A stretch of DNA of 64,000 bases, taken from NCBI GenBank assembly GCA_019916065.1, contig CM034238.1, positions 34,130,402 to 34,194,401 on the forward strand, given 5' to 3'. How positions within the stretch are numbered: the first letter of the stretch is position 1; the number at the start of each line of letters is the position of its first letter. Source of the stretch: Vitellaria paradoxa. Lineage: Eukaryota > Streptophyta > Magnoliopsida > Ericales > Sapotaceae. The notes below the pieces were generated by a model that made no database searches, was not told the origin of the DNA, and saw nothing but the letters and a program-made list of their open reading frames with translations. The position numbers were made by a program, and so were the translations under genes. Positions 20,966-33,227 of this stretch are shown here, in pieces.

Positions 20966-21789
20966 AGAGAAAATAAACACACAAAAACAGTACCACAAAA
21001 TTTCGCATTTGAAAGATAAACGAAAACACTAAACAGTACCACAAAATTAGAAAAAATAAAGATTCAAAACCTTTAATTGAGGGCGAGCAGTTTTGATTAT
21101 GTTTCAAAAATCGGTTTAGCTTGCTTTGTGAAGAAGAAAGAAAGTCGCGGAAGTTATGAGCATTTCGAATAAAACTAGCAGTTTCAAAATGTATTGAAAA
21201 ACGTGCCATGCCCCTTTTTGTCTTTTTGTTGCAAGTGTAACTTATTCACAAACAAGTTTTTTTGGTATAACTAAAATCCTTGTAAGTCTATAAATAGTGA
21301 CCGGCCTCCAAAAATTCCATTTTTTAATCATTTACAAAGCCCGAAATATAAATTTGGATCAAAATCGGACTCAAGGATAAACTAGTTAATTTACAGCCAG
21401 TTTTTGGATCTAGGTTGAGAATACAATGTAGGGATAAAATAGTCATTTTATGACTCAAGAAATTATTTGAGAAAAATTTGTGATTGCATATTAAGTGCTT
21501 GTCTTTTTTTCTTTTTTTATAGAATCTTAATTGAAATACAGTAACTATTCCATCACTAAATGCATTTTTTCACTAAATGTGAGAATAGCTACTCTTGAAT
21601 AATAACATCCCAGCTTGATTTGTTAATATCAAATGTGAGAGTAAGTTAAAATAAGAATGAATTCTATTATATTTTATCTATTTTCGCATAATAAACATAA
21701 ATTCTCATTATACATTCAAGGCTATTTAGATAACCCAAAAAAAAAAAAAAATCACAAAAATGCAACTTTGCACTAGAAACTGGCCCATC

Positions 21790-21925
21790 TCACTTTAGTA
21801 AATTTGAAGAAAGTTGGTAAAATTATTAAAGTTAGAAAAAGTTCGTAAAAGTTAGATAAAATTTAAAAAAAATTACTAAAAGTTAAAAAAGGGTTTGATG
21901 GAGAAAGTTAAAAAAAAAAATGGAA
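21790..21925. repeat. Possible degenerate inverted repeat, left arm
   Basis: Repeats of 'aaagttagaaaaagtt' and 'taaaagttaga' resemble the complement of 23430-23640, where 'ctctaacttttac' and 'ctaactttttcatac' recur. The pair could be the long terminal repeats of an old 1.8-kb DNA element. Low complexity makes chance similarity likely. Confidence 0.25.
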
Positions 21926-24900
21926 AAAATTAATAAAAATCAATTAATTATTATTATTTTCTGGGGCCCAAACGGTCTCCCACTATGAGTTGCGATCACA
22001 GTATGCTGGAGAGACCTTCAATCATGCACTCCACTGAATAGAATAAAATGTGCCTATTTTTATTTGTTTATTTTTTTCTCCAAAAGGAGGTCTCTTCAAT
22101 CTGCTTTGGCAGCACTTGTCGTCCTCGGTTTCAACACTAAAATAGTAGGACGGTTGGATTCAGTTTAGAAATTATTTTATTTATTTATTTATTTTTATTG
22201 TTTGGAAAAAATACAGTCTGTCGATATTTTATTTATTTTTTTTATCTCCAGAGGATAAAAAAAAAACAAAAAGCCATACGGGATAAAGTCGAAAAATGCA
22301 AAAGAGAGTTTCACTTTGTAGATATTTTTCTCCCAATTACGCAATTAGATGCCTTCCTTGTTCGGCTGTGTATATAGGTGGCTATGTATGTATATAATGG
22401 GTATATTTGTAATCGTAAAAATTAGAATAAATTTATAAAAGTTATAATTTCATAATTCGTTCTCTAGATAAAAAAAAAAATTTAATTTTACAAAAATTTA
22501 AAAAATTTATAAAATTTTGTTGCGGAAGAAAAAAAAGGGGCGCTTCAAAGGTCTTCAATGTATTTTTGAAGTTTGAAAGGGGAAAAGGGATAAACATTGA
22601 AGAAGATTTAGCAAAAGAAGAGACTGGAACACGGCACTTGGACGTTTCTCAATGTCCACACGATTCTTTTAAGATGGGCTTGGCAACACTCCCTGGCTCG
22701 CTCTTGGCAGTCGCCCACTTGACTGCAATTTTGATCCCTCTCAGATTTGTACCTCTAAAATGAGCTACTAACAAACTCGATAAATCTGTGAATCTTCTTA
22801 TCATTTTCATTTCACTTTTTTTTTCTTTTTATTTTTTTATTTTTCTCTTCTTGCAAACAAGATGGACTAAGAAATTTGAAAATAGTTTGAACTTTCAGAC
22901 AAAGTAATAATATACAATAGTGTATAAGATTGACTCAATACAAATCCAGCATCAACAAATTCCTCAGTGTGATTTGAATTTTAGTGACTACATTTGCTTT
23001 CGTAAGAAGGAATAGAAAATGTAAATAAAATTGACCCGAAAATTTATCTGTTTAACATTGGAGTAAACCACTATTACTTGACGTATTTATTTGTACTTAT
23101 GATCAGATATGACATTATATGAAGGTATTCGGAAATTAACACACCCCTATAAGAGTAGATTACACGTTTACCAACCTAACTCTCATTTCATATTGAAAGT
23201 ATGAGTAAAACTCAACTTTAAAATTGCAATTATGAAATGTGGGTATTCGGAATTTTATAAGAAGAAAAAAATCTTTAGATACATATAATGTAAGATAGCA
23301 CAGAATCTAACCACATAAATTTACGATGGTGGAATAAAGTTTGTTAATCTTTTTCTAGGTTGAACTCTATTTCTCTTTTTGCAAAGAGAAAAAATTACTG
23401 TACAGTTAGTGTGCGTTTGTATGCTCAAATTGACAAAAATAACTCTAACTTTCTCTAATTTTTTTTTTTTGTTTTTTTCAATTTTCTCTGCATTAAAAAT
23501 TTGTAACTTTTTTTATAACATCCTCTAACTTTACCTACCAAAACAAAAAGAACATTCTCTAACTTTTACAATTTTTTTTTACTCTGTTCTAACTTTTTCA
23601 TACTTTTTGAATGATACACCAAATATCTAATAATATAAAATTGCTTACTCCTTAAACTACAATTTGCTTTTTCTTTTTGCCAAAATTTGGCATTTCACAT
23701 AGGCACTTAATCATACTTTGATTGGTTATTATCTAAATAAATAACTTCTTAGAGGCAATTGTAACATTAGTAACCATCTTGTGGTAACTTCCACATTCAT
23801 AAGTTTAGATTGAAGGCTGCTGATTCATCAAGTATCGCCTATAAGGATTTTAAATCTTGAGGTGATCATTGCCATCAATTTTCCATTTTAATTTATTCTC
23901 TGGTGGACATAAAAGGTCTTGACGAAAACATCAGTAACTTTTAATTCAAAATACTCGTTAGTTGTTGAAAACAAAATCAAGCTTCCTAATGAGCATAGAA
24001 GATGAAATCATCTAAACTTATTGTGTGAATTCAAATCACTTTAAAGTAATGAAGAAAAGTTTTAGAGTTTGGGGAGAGATGAACGTTATATTTAGTTGGA
24101 AGTAGGGATAAGATAAGTACGAGAGCAAAATAGGACTAGTGTGAAAATGAGAATAATTACATTTTATATGTATAGAGAATTAAATTGAGAATAGGAATGA
24201 TATATGTTATATAAAGAATCAATTTGAGAATAGGAATTAGGAATTATTTATATTTCATAAGATATAATTATTGATAGAATGGAATGAAAGTATAAGTCAA
24301 TATTCATTTTTTTTTATAAGCAGTAAATACCCACTTACCAAAAACAAATACCCATAGTACCCTTAATAATAAGGAAAAGCAAAAATGTATTTATTTTATA
24401 AATAATTTAATTTTAGTAAATTATTTTAATAAAATAAAATAATTTAATAATAAAGTAGTATTTGTTCTGATAATAACTTTTTAAATAAATTATATTAATA
24501 AAGAGCATAATTTAACAGTAAATTGGTCTTTATTAAAAAAATAATTCTAATTCAACAAAAAATTAATAAAATAAATTATTTTAATATGCAATTATTAATT
24601 ATTAAAATCATTTTTGATATGTAATTATTGAATATTATTTTGATATGTAATTATTATTTATTAAAAATAATTTTTAATCTGATTAAAAATTCATTTTTAA
24701 TCACAAATTATTATTTCATTTTAGAGAGAGTAGAAATTAAATGGCAGCGAAATCAAACAAAAAGGTCAAATATTACACCCAAGCTGGATGGGGTTTGGCC
24801 TGTCCGAACATTTTCTTCGAGTCATCCGAATGTCTAAGCTATTACTACCAAGGATTTAGTTTCCCAGCTTAGATTGGATTTATTTAAATGTCTTAATTTA

Positions 24901-25582
24901 ATTGTTTATCTTTATTTTTGGGCCAATAAAATGTTATAACTCCTTTGGAATTAGGATATATTGAAGTTATCTTTTCGAGTTTGGATAGAAAAAACACAAT
25001 TAGAGAGTTAAGAAGCTCAATTTAGCATTATAGAGACCTTACGGTCTTAGTTTTATACATTATTTTCAATTAATAAAATTCAGATTACATAGAACTTGAC
25101 ATTCTTGTTTTGTTTTTTATCGATTAAAGAGTGTGTTTTTATAGACTTAGAAATGTTTAGCGGTCGTAATTAGGGTAGTTTGCGATGAAAGGAAAAAAGA
25201 TTAGTTTTTTTTTTTTTTAACTGATTACTAACTAACTACTAAGATTCTAACCTTTTTATATTTAGAAAATAAATAACTAGTATTTTAGTAGGTAGGCTTT
25301 TAAACTTTTTACTAATGGTGGTTTAAAAGAAAAATTAAAATGTAAGATGATAAATTTGATTATATTAAAATAAACCAAAAGCTGGAAATGAGATGAGTCT
25401 GAATTGACAATAACAATCAACAGGCAGTTACTAGTGTACTGAGCTTTCACGGAGCACAGCTTCAGGACGACTCTTTTTGCTGTGCTCCAAGAAGCACAAA
25501 ACTTGCTTGCTCTTTCTGTATACATCACCAAGACACACCAGGTGGTGGTCTCAACATTGGGCTTGGTTGGGTACCCCTCTAC

Positions 25583-25600
25583 CTCTCTCTCTCTCTCTCT
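25583..25600. repeat. CT microsatellite
   Basis: Nine uninterrupted CT units within a locally less AT-rich patch, followed by 'atctatatatg'. Such tracts are frequent near plant promoters, but no gene start follows. Confidence 0.85.
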
Positions 25601-26603
25601 ATCTATATATGTCAAACACAGAACCAATTCATTTTCATTTTCTCATCAAACTCTTGAGAACAGTATAATTAACCGAAAGTCAACTTATTTATCCATAACT
25701 TTTTGTTGTAGCAAATTGGAATTTTACAATTGTGCATGTACTCAATCAACTTATGCTAATGCTTTCATATAATGTCACTCTCAATGGATTCTTATCCCAT
25801 AAATATGCACATCTGTCAGATAAAAGAAAAAAAAATAATGCAGCTAGCCATTAGGTTGAATTTGATCTTTCGAATGTGACTGCCCCTTGTCCGTAAGTAC
25901 AATTGCTTTTGTGACGTTTTAGCACAACAGATGATTATCAACTCTATGTTGTCAGAGTTTAGTGCCAAATGAATACGGCCATGGGGTAGTGACAATAATG
26001 TTATGGGACATTACATAAATTAAGGCTCATGTTTTTCTAGGTCTTGCAAGGAGGTTTACGGTTGGACTTCTAAACCAAAATTTTTTTCGATCTTCCTTTT
26101 AATAACCAAATTGAAGTAAATTTACATAGAGAATGGCCAATTTTAACAAGAAGAGGAGAAGGAGATCGGTGAACTGATTGGGAGATGAGAGGTATTATTT
26201 TATCTATATGAGAAAAATATGTCAATATGTCTCATCAAATGTAACCCATTGATCGTATGTGGAGAAGTAGAGCACAAACAAGAGATTGAAAACTGAAGAG
26301 GGGGTCAAATTATTCAAAATTTAAGCCTGATACCATGTTAAAATATTCAATTTAAAACAAAATGACAAAAATAGAGATATTCATTCAAATCTATTTGAGA
26401 GTGTAAAGAAGTCATGTATTACACATAAAAGAAAGGGTTTTAATCTTAAGACCTAAGTATTAAGGCGAGAAAAGTACATCTCCTTTATGAGGAATAACTT
26501 TTCAGATGGGTCGATATAGGATAACTTTTAACAGTTTCCGATACACTAGCTCGTATAGATATTGGCATAGCATGACTTGTAGTGAGACCCAGTTAAAAAC
26601 TCA

Positions 26604-26616
26604 CTCTGATACCATA
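26604..26616 (-). other. Primer-site-like motif on the minus strand (TRIM/copia relic)
   Basis: 'actctgataccat' is the complement of an initiator-Met-tRNA-type PBS (atGGTATCAGAGt). A second version, 'cctgataccatgtta', lies at 26326-26340. Flanking sequence with 'ttaagacctaagtattaagg' is reminiscent of TRIM elements, but paired LTRs were not delineated. Confidence 0.35.
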
Positions 26617-28492
26617 TTAAGTTACTAATTGTCTTAAAAATTTAAAGTGTTAAAAAATAAACTCGACAATATATATCAAGTTATTTTAACAGAGTAATTA
26701 TTTCATCAATACGAGATAAACTTCCAATGCATATCAATCAAACAATGAACCTCTAAAGTCAAAAGCTAATTTGTGAAGGGTGTGTTGTTTCAAAAAATGT
26801 CAAATCGAGAGGGTGTGTAACAAAATGTACTTAAAAAGTATGAAACAAAGTAAGGAAGTGACAATCCAAGATCCCACAAGATCTGGAGTTTTCACATAGA
26901 GCAAGCACAAGAAAATCCTTCCGTGTGCCGAGAATGATGCCGATATCTACCTAAATTTGAAAACAAGAGCTATAAATTTGATTCTATTTTGGGAACATAC
27001 GGCGGGTACATGGTCATTAAGTCTTTCATCCCCATCCCTAGCTCTCAGTAACCCCAGGACCTTTTGACGTTGATTTGGAATATCTAGAGCATGCATTGCA
27101 TGCTTTTTGCCAAGCACTGACAAGCTAGTATCGTAGTGTAATGGCAATTGAGATGATATTAGTTTGATAATGCTCTTATTTTTCTGTTTGTATTTAATTA
27201 TTTATAATTTTTTTATTTTTATTTTCTACTGTTATTATTTTTTTCTTAAAATAAAAATTCAAATTGTGTTTAAAAATGCAATTTTTTTTGCAATAATTAA
27301 GTTTAATTTAATAAGTTGTTCAATCTTATTAGTTTTTAAAGAATTAATTGAAATTTTTAAATATTACAATATAATTAATTTATTTATTAATTAAATTGTA
27401 TTATTTAATAAAAATAATTTAATTCAATAAAAAAATTTATTAAATATAATTTAACTATATTATTTATTCAAAATAATTTAATAGAATATATTTCATATTA
27501 ATTTAATTTATTTATATTAATTAAATTTATTTAATTATATTATTTTAAAAATAATTCTATTTTAATAAAATATTTGACTAAAAAATTCATTTTAATATGA
27601 TCTAATAAAAATGAATAAAGTGTTAAAATTGACAAAATATTCATAGTAAAGAAAAAAAGAGAGTGAAAACACTCTTTTTGTTTATGTTTTTTTTATTTAA
27701 GTTTTCATTTTTTTAGAAAAAAAAAAAAAAAAACAGATTTAACAAATACATTTTTGTTGTTAGTTTTCAAAAATCTATAAGCATAAATAAAAACCAGAAA
27801 ATATAAACATTACCAGATGCGACTTAAATCTCACTGTAAAATTCACATAAATAAGGTGGCATTTAGTTTTGTCATGCCCTAGATCTTGTGATCTAAGGAG
27901 TGAATGAATGATATCACACATTACATGCACCACATATAATCATTCCCTGATCAGAGACATTATCATCCTGACACAATTTTACACAATCTATAATACTAAC
28001 ATGATAAAATTATAAGTAATTAGCCTCTCCCTAGCCAGGTTACAGTCCTCTAAAACCAAACCCAACATAATTAAATAATAATAAGCTTGGTCTTACAACC
28101 AAATCGAACTAACTCCAAATAGATTAATATCATTATGGTTTCAACTGAATAGAAATAAAATCTTAACACACTGAAAAGATAACAAATTCTCCACAATGGG
28201 CCCACCTAATGATCTGCACTTACACCAAAGTCTGCAGAGACATGAACACCAACCATTTGTGCCCATGATGCATAATACTAACATATATGATATGCGAAAA
28301 CTATAAAATTATCATATTAAATCATTATCAAATAATGATAGGCCAGACAATATCGAGATAATATATCACAGTTTAATATCAAAAGCCAAATCTTATGTAA
28401 ATAGTTATTCGATTGTTATTTTGATTCTCTTACTATTTTCACCACATCATATCGTATCATCACAACCATAATGTCGATAATGCTAATGTTGC

Positions 28493-28595
28493 TCTTTTCT
28501 TGGGTCAACACTCAGGTATAGTGAGTCACTCGTCACATTGTTGTCCCTTTCTTGGGTCAACACCCAAGGGTAGTGAGTCACCCAACTAATTATCT
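28493..28595. repeat. Two-unit direct repeat
   Basis: 'cttgggtcaacac.ca.ggtatagtgagtcac' occurs twice with a period of about 52-53 bp. Only two units are seen. Confidence 0.7.
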
Positions 28596-28995
28596 CTTTA
28601 ACGTCATATTGTAGGCTACTAACTTCTGGCATGAAAACCAAATCCTTGTGTGAGTTTTGGATCTTTCAATCCTATGGTAATGTCTACACCTTTCCTATTT
28701 TTCCAGTATCTCCAACCCCGCAAATCATAACATTAGTTTTCATTCTATTGATCTCTTTCTAAGTTCTTTGCCACATCTTAATCATAATCATCATCATTAT
28801 CTAATCATCATAACCATGTATGACGTTATATGTTCAAACCATCACATCTCAAACATCTAACATACAAACAATTTCCCTTTAACATATTCATTTGCCAACC
28901 ATATTCCACAGTTCACAAAACTCTCATTTGTCAAACCTAAAAATATATCTAGTTCAATATAATAATCTATTTTGGAATCATATTTATCATGATTG

Positions 28996-29086
28996 AGGGT
29001 GAAAAGTGCTCTACTCAGGAATGGTGCTCTAGTTGGGTGAATGGTGCTCTGCTCGGGACTAGTGATTTGGTCTCAGAAATGGTGGT
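28996..29086. repeat. Minisatellite, left part
   Basis: Degenerate units of about 18-24 bp of the form 'ggaatggtgctctggtc'. Ends with GTGGT, the left target duplication of the Athila element. Continues at 43055. Confidence 0.75.
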
Positions 29087-30813
29087 TCACCGTATGTAGA
29101 ATGTGTGTCTAATTAACCCCCAACTGCAAGGGTGTGCGGTGCAGTTTTAACTTGGTGAGTCCGAGGTCGAATCTACAGGGAACCTAAAAGTTTAGTTTCT
29201 AAGTTATCAAGAATGCTCAAAATTCAAACACTAAGGAAATTGTAAGAGTTTTCTACCTAAATTTGAAGAGTGGTAAATTTAAAACTTAACTAAACCTAAA
29301 CAAGAATTAAATAAAGAAAATTACCAAAAAGAAATTCTTAATTAGAAATTTTTTGATTTAAAAAAAAAATGCTTAATTGAGCATTCAAAAATTAAAGAAA
29401 GTTCTTCTAACCTAATCAAGATTTCAAGAAAACAAAGCAATTAATTCAAAAATAAATTCAAAAGAGATAAAAGAATTCAAGATTAAGAGGTTCTCAATCC
29501 AACTTCACAAGTTCGGGTAGTTTACTACTTCACTACGGGATGTGTTAAAACTACAGTCTATAGTTCATGTCAAAGGAGCTATAGATTGGGAAAAGTATTC
29601 TCATTAAAGTTCAGAAAATGTCCGATACTCAGTTTTAAAATCACGTTTTATTATGGATAATAAAACTGGAAAGTTTTCTAAGAAAACATTTGGTTTCAAA
29701 CCAAAATTAGGGTTTGTTCAAAAATTATTAAGAAAATTATATTCAAGAGTTTTTACCAGTAATTATAGAAAATGTAGTCAAAAACTCTTACTTTAGAAGG
29801 TTTTTCAAACAACCAAAATCAGATTTGTTTTAGAAATCAATTTTAATTTGCCCAAAATTATTAAACCAATTTTTACCTGAAAACCTTCACCAGTGATTAC
29901 AGAGAATGTAGTCAAAGGTTTTCGTTTTTAAAGGTGTTTGAAACAAAATAAAAATGATTCCTACAATTGTAGATCACTTCGCAAAGGTTTTCACAAACCA
30001 TGCGAAGGATCTATGCACATCCCTTCGTTTTTCATAAACTACCCTTCCTTGATTCATTGAATCAAGAACTAGTGTTTTACGCTAGTTCCATAACGAAAAC
30101 AAACCACACAACCATATAATAAAGCATGAACTCAAGATTAATAAGACTAAAGAGAAGAAGAATAATCTGAAATTGAACTATTAGAAATATTCAAAACCGT
30201 GTACCGTACTTGGAAGAACGTAAAGAACAGCAAACAATCACCAAATTTGAAACAACACCAAAGAACGTTGTGCACAACTTGAAAAACATTCTCAAAAATT
30301 ATATAAAAACTCACTCTAAAACCTTAAAAGACTCTCAAGAAAGTGGAAAAGATGATAGAGGAAGAATGAAAGATCCCCCCCTAGGCGGCTGTTCATAGGG
30401 TTTTTATAAACCATGCAAGAAACCCTAAAACACGAGCAAAAGAAACGGAAATCGCATCTTCTGGTGTCCGAACGGGAAGTCTTGTGTCCGGATGGCAATG
30501 TGCTCATCATGTTCCCGTGTCCAGACAAGAAATCTAGCATTCGGATAGCAGTGTGGTTCCTTCTTCAGATTTTTCCAGCTTTTTACTCTCTTGTCTTGAA
30601 GGTATCCAGACATCCACTCCTCTTGAGCTATCCTTCATCATATATTCTCCATCTTTGGCACTCCCAAGTGTGTCTATTTCGACATTTTCACTACAAATAA
30701 GCAAAATAATCCGTATTAGTAAAACCATTAATAAAACACATGAATAAACTAAGAAAATGAATGATTTTGTGTTAAAATAGAGATTTTGTAATTACACTTT
30801 TCAAGTGTAATCA
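29087..30813 (-). repeat. 3' LTR of Athila copy 1
   Basis: 1727 bp, colinear with 41326-43054. On the minus strand it starts 'tgattacacttgaaaagtg' and ends 'tacggtga' (terminal CA mutated). A TATA-like 'tttataaaaa' lies at 30401-30410 (minus), with an array of 'tgtccggaygg' words upstream at 30460-30615. Confidence 0.93.
30460..30615 (-). promoter_or_regulatory. U3 word array of Athila LTR
   Basis: Five to six degenerate copies of 'gtccggacgg' / 'gtccgaacggg' / 'gtatccagaca' at intervals of roughly 20-40 bp, directly upstream of the TATA box in the element's orientation. Also present at about 42705-42860 and, reduced, at 54735-54840. Likely enhancer-type repeats; function inferred from position. 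Confidence 0.5.
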
Positions 30814-30828
30814 CAACCCCCAACTAAG
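30814..30828 (-). other. Polypurine tract of Athila copy 1
   Basis: On the minus strand 'cttagttgggggttg' directly precedes the 3' LTR. Equivalent to the family A PPT. Confidence 0.85.
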
Positions 30829-30829
30829 G

Positions 30830-30849
30830 CATTGCTAGCTCTAGCAATG
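30830..30849 (-). promoter_or_regulatory. Palindromic stem-loop H2, Athila copy 1
   Basis: 'cattgctag-ct-ctagcaatg' is a perfect 20-bp palindrome one base from the PPT. It is conserved in position with 17149-17169 and 55058-55078. Confidence 0.75.
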
Positions 30850-32698
30850 GTTTTATTCAATTCATTATAACTACTATCCTACTTCTCTTTTCGTTGGAAA
30901 CACGGTTACACTTAGCTACGTGTAGCAAGCCCTTTAAACCCCTAGGTTCCCCCTAGTGGACGAGTAAAGTCTCGTGAGGGTTTGCAATGAATCTACCCAC
31001 AAAATTCCTAGATTAGCTTAAGGGGTGGTAGACAATCACTTCAATAGTTCCTGTTTTATCTTCAATGTGAAATAAGTGACTTAAGCTCAAAATTTTTGCA
31101 TAAATCCCCATAATGTGATGAGACTATCCTACTATATTGATTATGCAATTTCCAGAATGTAAGTTCATATTATTCAATCAACATGCCTATCCGGTATGCT
31201 CACAAACTATGGTCTCAACTTCAAATCTTACCTAGTTGTTCACTCTTCAAAGAAAAATCACTCAATGAAGGTTGCTCTCAAGGTTCATGCAAGAGTGCAA
31301 AGTCAAATAATGCAATGAACCAAAACATAGGGATGATAAAAGAAATTTAAGCACACAATATCACATAGCTTCATGAACGAAATGTATTAATGCATATACG
31401 AGAATACCACAATCTTTCACATGAAATGGATCAATGTTCTTAAAAATGCCTTTCACCTAAAGTCTGTTAGGTCTTTACTAGGTTGTAACAGGGCCTGGGG
31501 TAGTGGTTAACCAAATGACGGATATGGAAATTCAAAGTGCATGCCCTAGGCCTGAAGTGCTTGTATATTAAAATACCCCCCCAACTTTCTCCTTTTAACT
31601 CCTTGAATACCAACATTGAATCTTTTTTTTTTTTAAATGGACCAAAAAGTGTTGAAGCTCATACAAGCATGTCCCCACTTGCATGTCTATATGATATATT
31701 TAATTTCTCTTTTCTCTCTCTCTCTTTTTTTTTTTTAAATCACCAATTTCACCCTCATGCACCTCAAAACATATTGCACTACATCCCATGGCATGCAAAG
31801 GTTGGCTCACCTAACTATCTAAGGCTTACAAAGGTAAATTGTGTGGTTCCAAAGAAAAATTTTATATTTTTATTTTGTTCTAAAGGCTTCAACTTGGTTC
31901 CAAGGGCAATGAATTCAAAGAAGGGTAACAGGCTTTCAAATAGTAGAATGATGGCCTAACATCCCTCCATAGGTTACCATCATTTTTTCAGAATCACCGA
32001 TCTATTCATGCAATTAAAAAAATAATAACTCATTGCATTTAATACCCAAACAAGATAATGAAATGAAGCTAAAAAGAAAATGTGAGATAGAAAGAAAATA
32101 TGATATAGAATATATGCTCAATCCTCTCAAGAATAATGGTTTAGGCTCAAAATCTAACAAATGATAGGTTCATAAGTCTCCACCTATGTTTTGGCATACA
32201 TGATCGACTATATTTCATGAACTCTACTCCCTAACAATCTGTTATTACACTAATCACAAGTGAAAAGTCTACCATACATTTGAGAAATTTATACTCAATT
32301 TTTAACTTTAGTTACCTATCCACAATTGACGTTCAAACATTTCCTATTTCCATGACTATTACCATCCTTAAAATAGTTATGCACTCCCACATTAGTCACT
32401 ATATGATAAAAAAAATTTTAATGCCATAAAAGGATTTTAAGCAATGCCCTCCCCCTAACTAAAGTCACACATTGTCCCCAATGTGTGTTATAAAACCATA
32501 AATAGTGCAAGAAAGGCGACTAAAACATAAATGAACGTGAATTTAAGTGATAAATGAATGGAGGTAACCACCAGCATAAAATAAAATAAAGGAAAAAAAT
32601 AAAAATACATAAAAGGGTAAATATTACCTCATGCTGCCGTCAGGTGAAGTGAGTGCATCATGAACAACAGTAAAGATTTGGCTGGAAGACTCTAGTAA
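30850..32698 (-). other. 3' non-coding region of Athila copy 1
   Basis: 1.85 kb between ORF3 and the H2 palindrome with no supportable gene. Contains H1 (32466-32487), the block 'tcgtccactaggggg' (complement at about 30949-30963), 'ttaggccatc' (complement at about 31952-31961) and 'gaggtaatattta' (complement at about 32620-32632). Extra purine tracts on the minus strand lie near 31570-31590 and 32441-32460. An open frame at 31537-31959 on the plus strand is an unsupported antisense frame. Confidence 0.7.
32466..32487 (-). promoter_or_regulatory. Stem-loop H1, Athila copy 1
   Basis: 'cacacattg-tccc-caatgtgtg', a perfect 9-bp stem with a 4-nt loop, is followed on the minus strand by a purine tract 'gttagggggaggg'. 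The same arrangement occurs in all four Athila-related elements of the window. Confidence 0.65.
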
Positions 32699-33227
32699 CT
32701 AAGGTGAAGTGTTAGCATCCACAGTTGACTTCCTCTCCTCAATTCCACCATTCCTATCAGGTACTACTTCTAAAGGTGGCATATCATCAAAGTAATCCTC
32801 GAATGATGTGATGGATAGGTGGTCCCAGTCAGTGGGTGGGGCATCGGGCCACTCCTGAGCTATAACAATTTCTGCCCATTCCATTCTAACATTGATTTCT
32901 AAGTCGACTTCATCCCACCAGGCAGCCTCAAAGAATTGATGGGGTGCTAAGGTTACAATTGGGGGAACAAACTCAGGTAAGGGTAGGAAATTTCCTTCTA
33001 GAAAGTACTCATCAAACCATGCTTCTAAACTACCCTCAGAGCTCTCAGGGTCACTCTCTGCATAGCTTTTAGATTGCCATTCCCCTAAACCACCCTCATA
33101 GCTCTCAGAGTCACTCTCTTTCCTACTACTAAATGATAACACATCCCACTTACGCTTGTGACGCTTAACATTACTCACATTATCATCCTTATCATGTATA
33201 GCTGTAGTCAAATCAGTCAAAGAAGAC
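32699..33227 (-). CDS. Acidic ORF3 of Athila copy 1, function unknown
   Basis: Open for about 175 codons to a TAG at 32699; no ATG at its start. The frame is open back to a splice-acceptor-like 'cacag' at 33228-33232. Seen in the product: a basic patch KRHKRKWDVLS near residue 20, two acidic Ser/Glu-rich repeats (ESDSESYEGGLGEW, ESDPESSEGSLEAW) and a strongly conserved block AWWDEVDLEINVRMEWAEIV followed by AQEWPDAPPTD. Athila copy 2 has the same block almost unchanged at 59070-58960. No signal peptide or membrane segment is evident. I do not recognise the family. It lies downstream of the env-like ORF, an unusual third position. Confidence 0.6.

Larger units (their letters stand above)
20966..28995. 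other. AT-rich intergenic or old repeat DNA, no supportable gene
   Basis: Eight kilobases without a convincing coding region. Short open frames (for example 20814-21209, 22566-22763, 25277-25627, 26947-27147 and 27164-27394) show no recognised domain and mostly low-complexity composition. Long A or T runs occur near 21740, 23460, 25208 and 27718, and 27180-27640 is almost entirely A/T. A higher-GC patch at 25440-25600 ends in a CT microsatellite. From about 27866 ('tgtcatgccctagatcttgtg') the character changes and resembles an LTR or other repeat continuing to the minisatellite, but I could not identify it. Confidence 0.6.

Noticed and set aside
22566..22763. 65-codon plus-strand frame as a small gene
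   Set aside because: No homology, no conserved context and no supporting signals; treated as chance.
22910..22930. 'acaatagtg' as the right end of the CACTA element
   Set aside because: Only about eight bases agree with the complement of the proposed left end, the following triplet is TAT rather than TGT, and no subterminal 'agcgacc' motifs lie nearby.
25150..25200. 'agcggtcg' motif as the distal CACTA subterminal region
   Set aside because: A single copy in AT-rich DNA; real subterminal regions hold many copies, as at 426-795.
25277..25627. 116-codon minus-strand frame near the CT microsatellite
   Set aside because: Part of the frame is translated microsatellite; no domain seen.
27164..27394. 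76-codon plus-strand frame as a membrane protein gene
   Set aside because: Composition is nearly all A and T, producing Phe/Ile/Leu runs; no start context or homology.
31537..31959. 140-codon plus-strand frame inside Athila
   Set aside because: Antisense to the conserved 3' non-coding region and broken in copy 2; runs of Phe/Leu come from T tracts.
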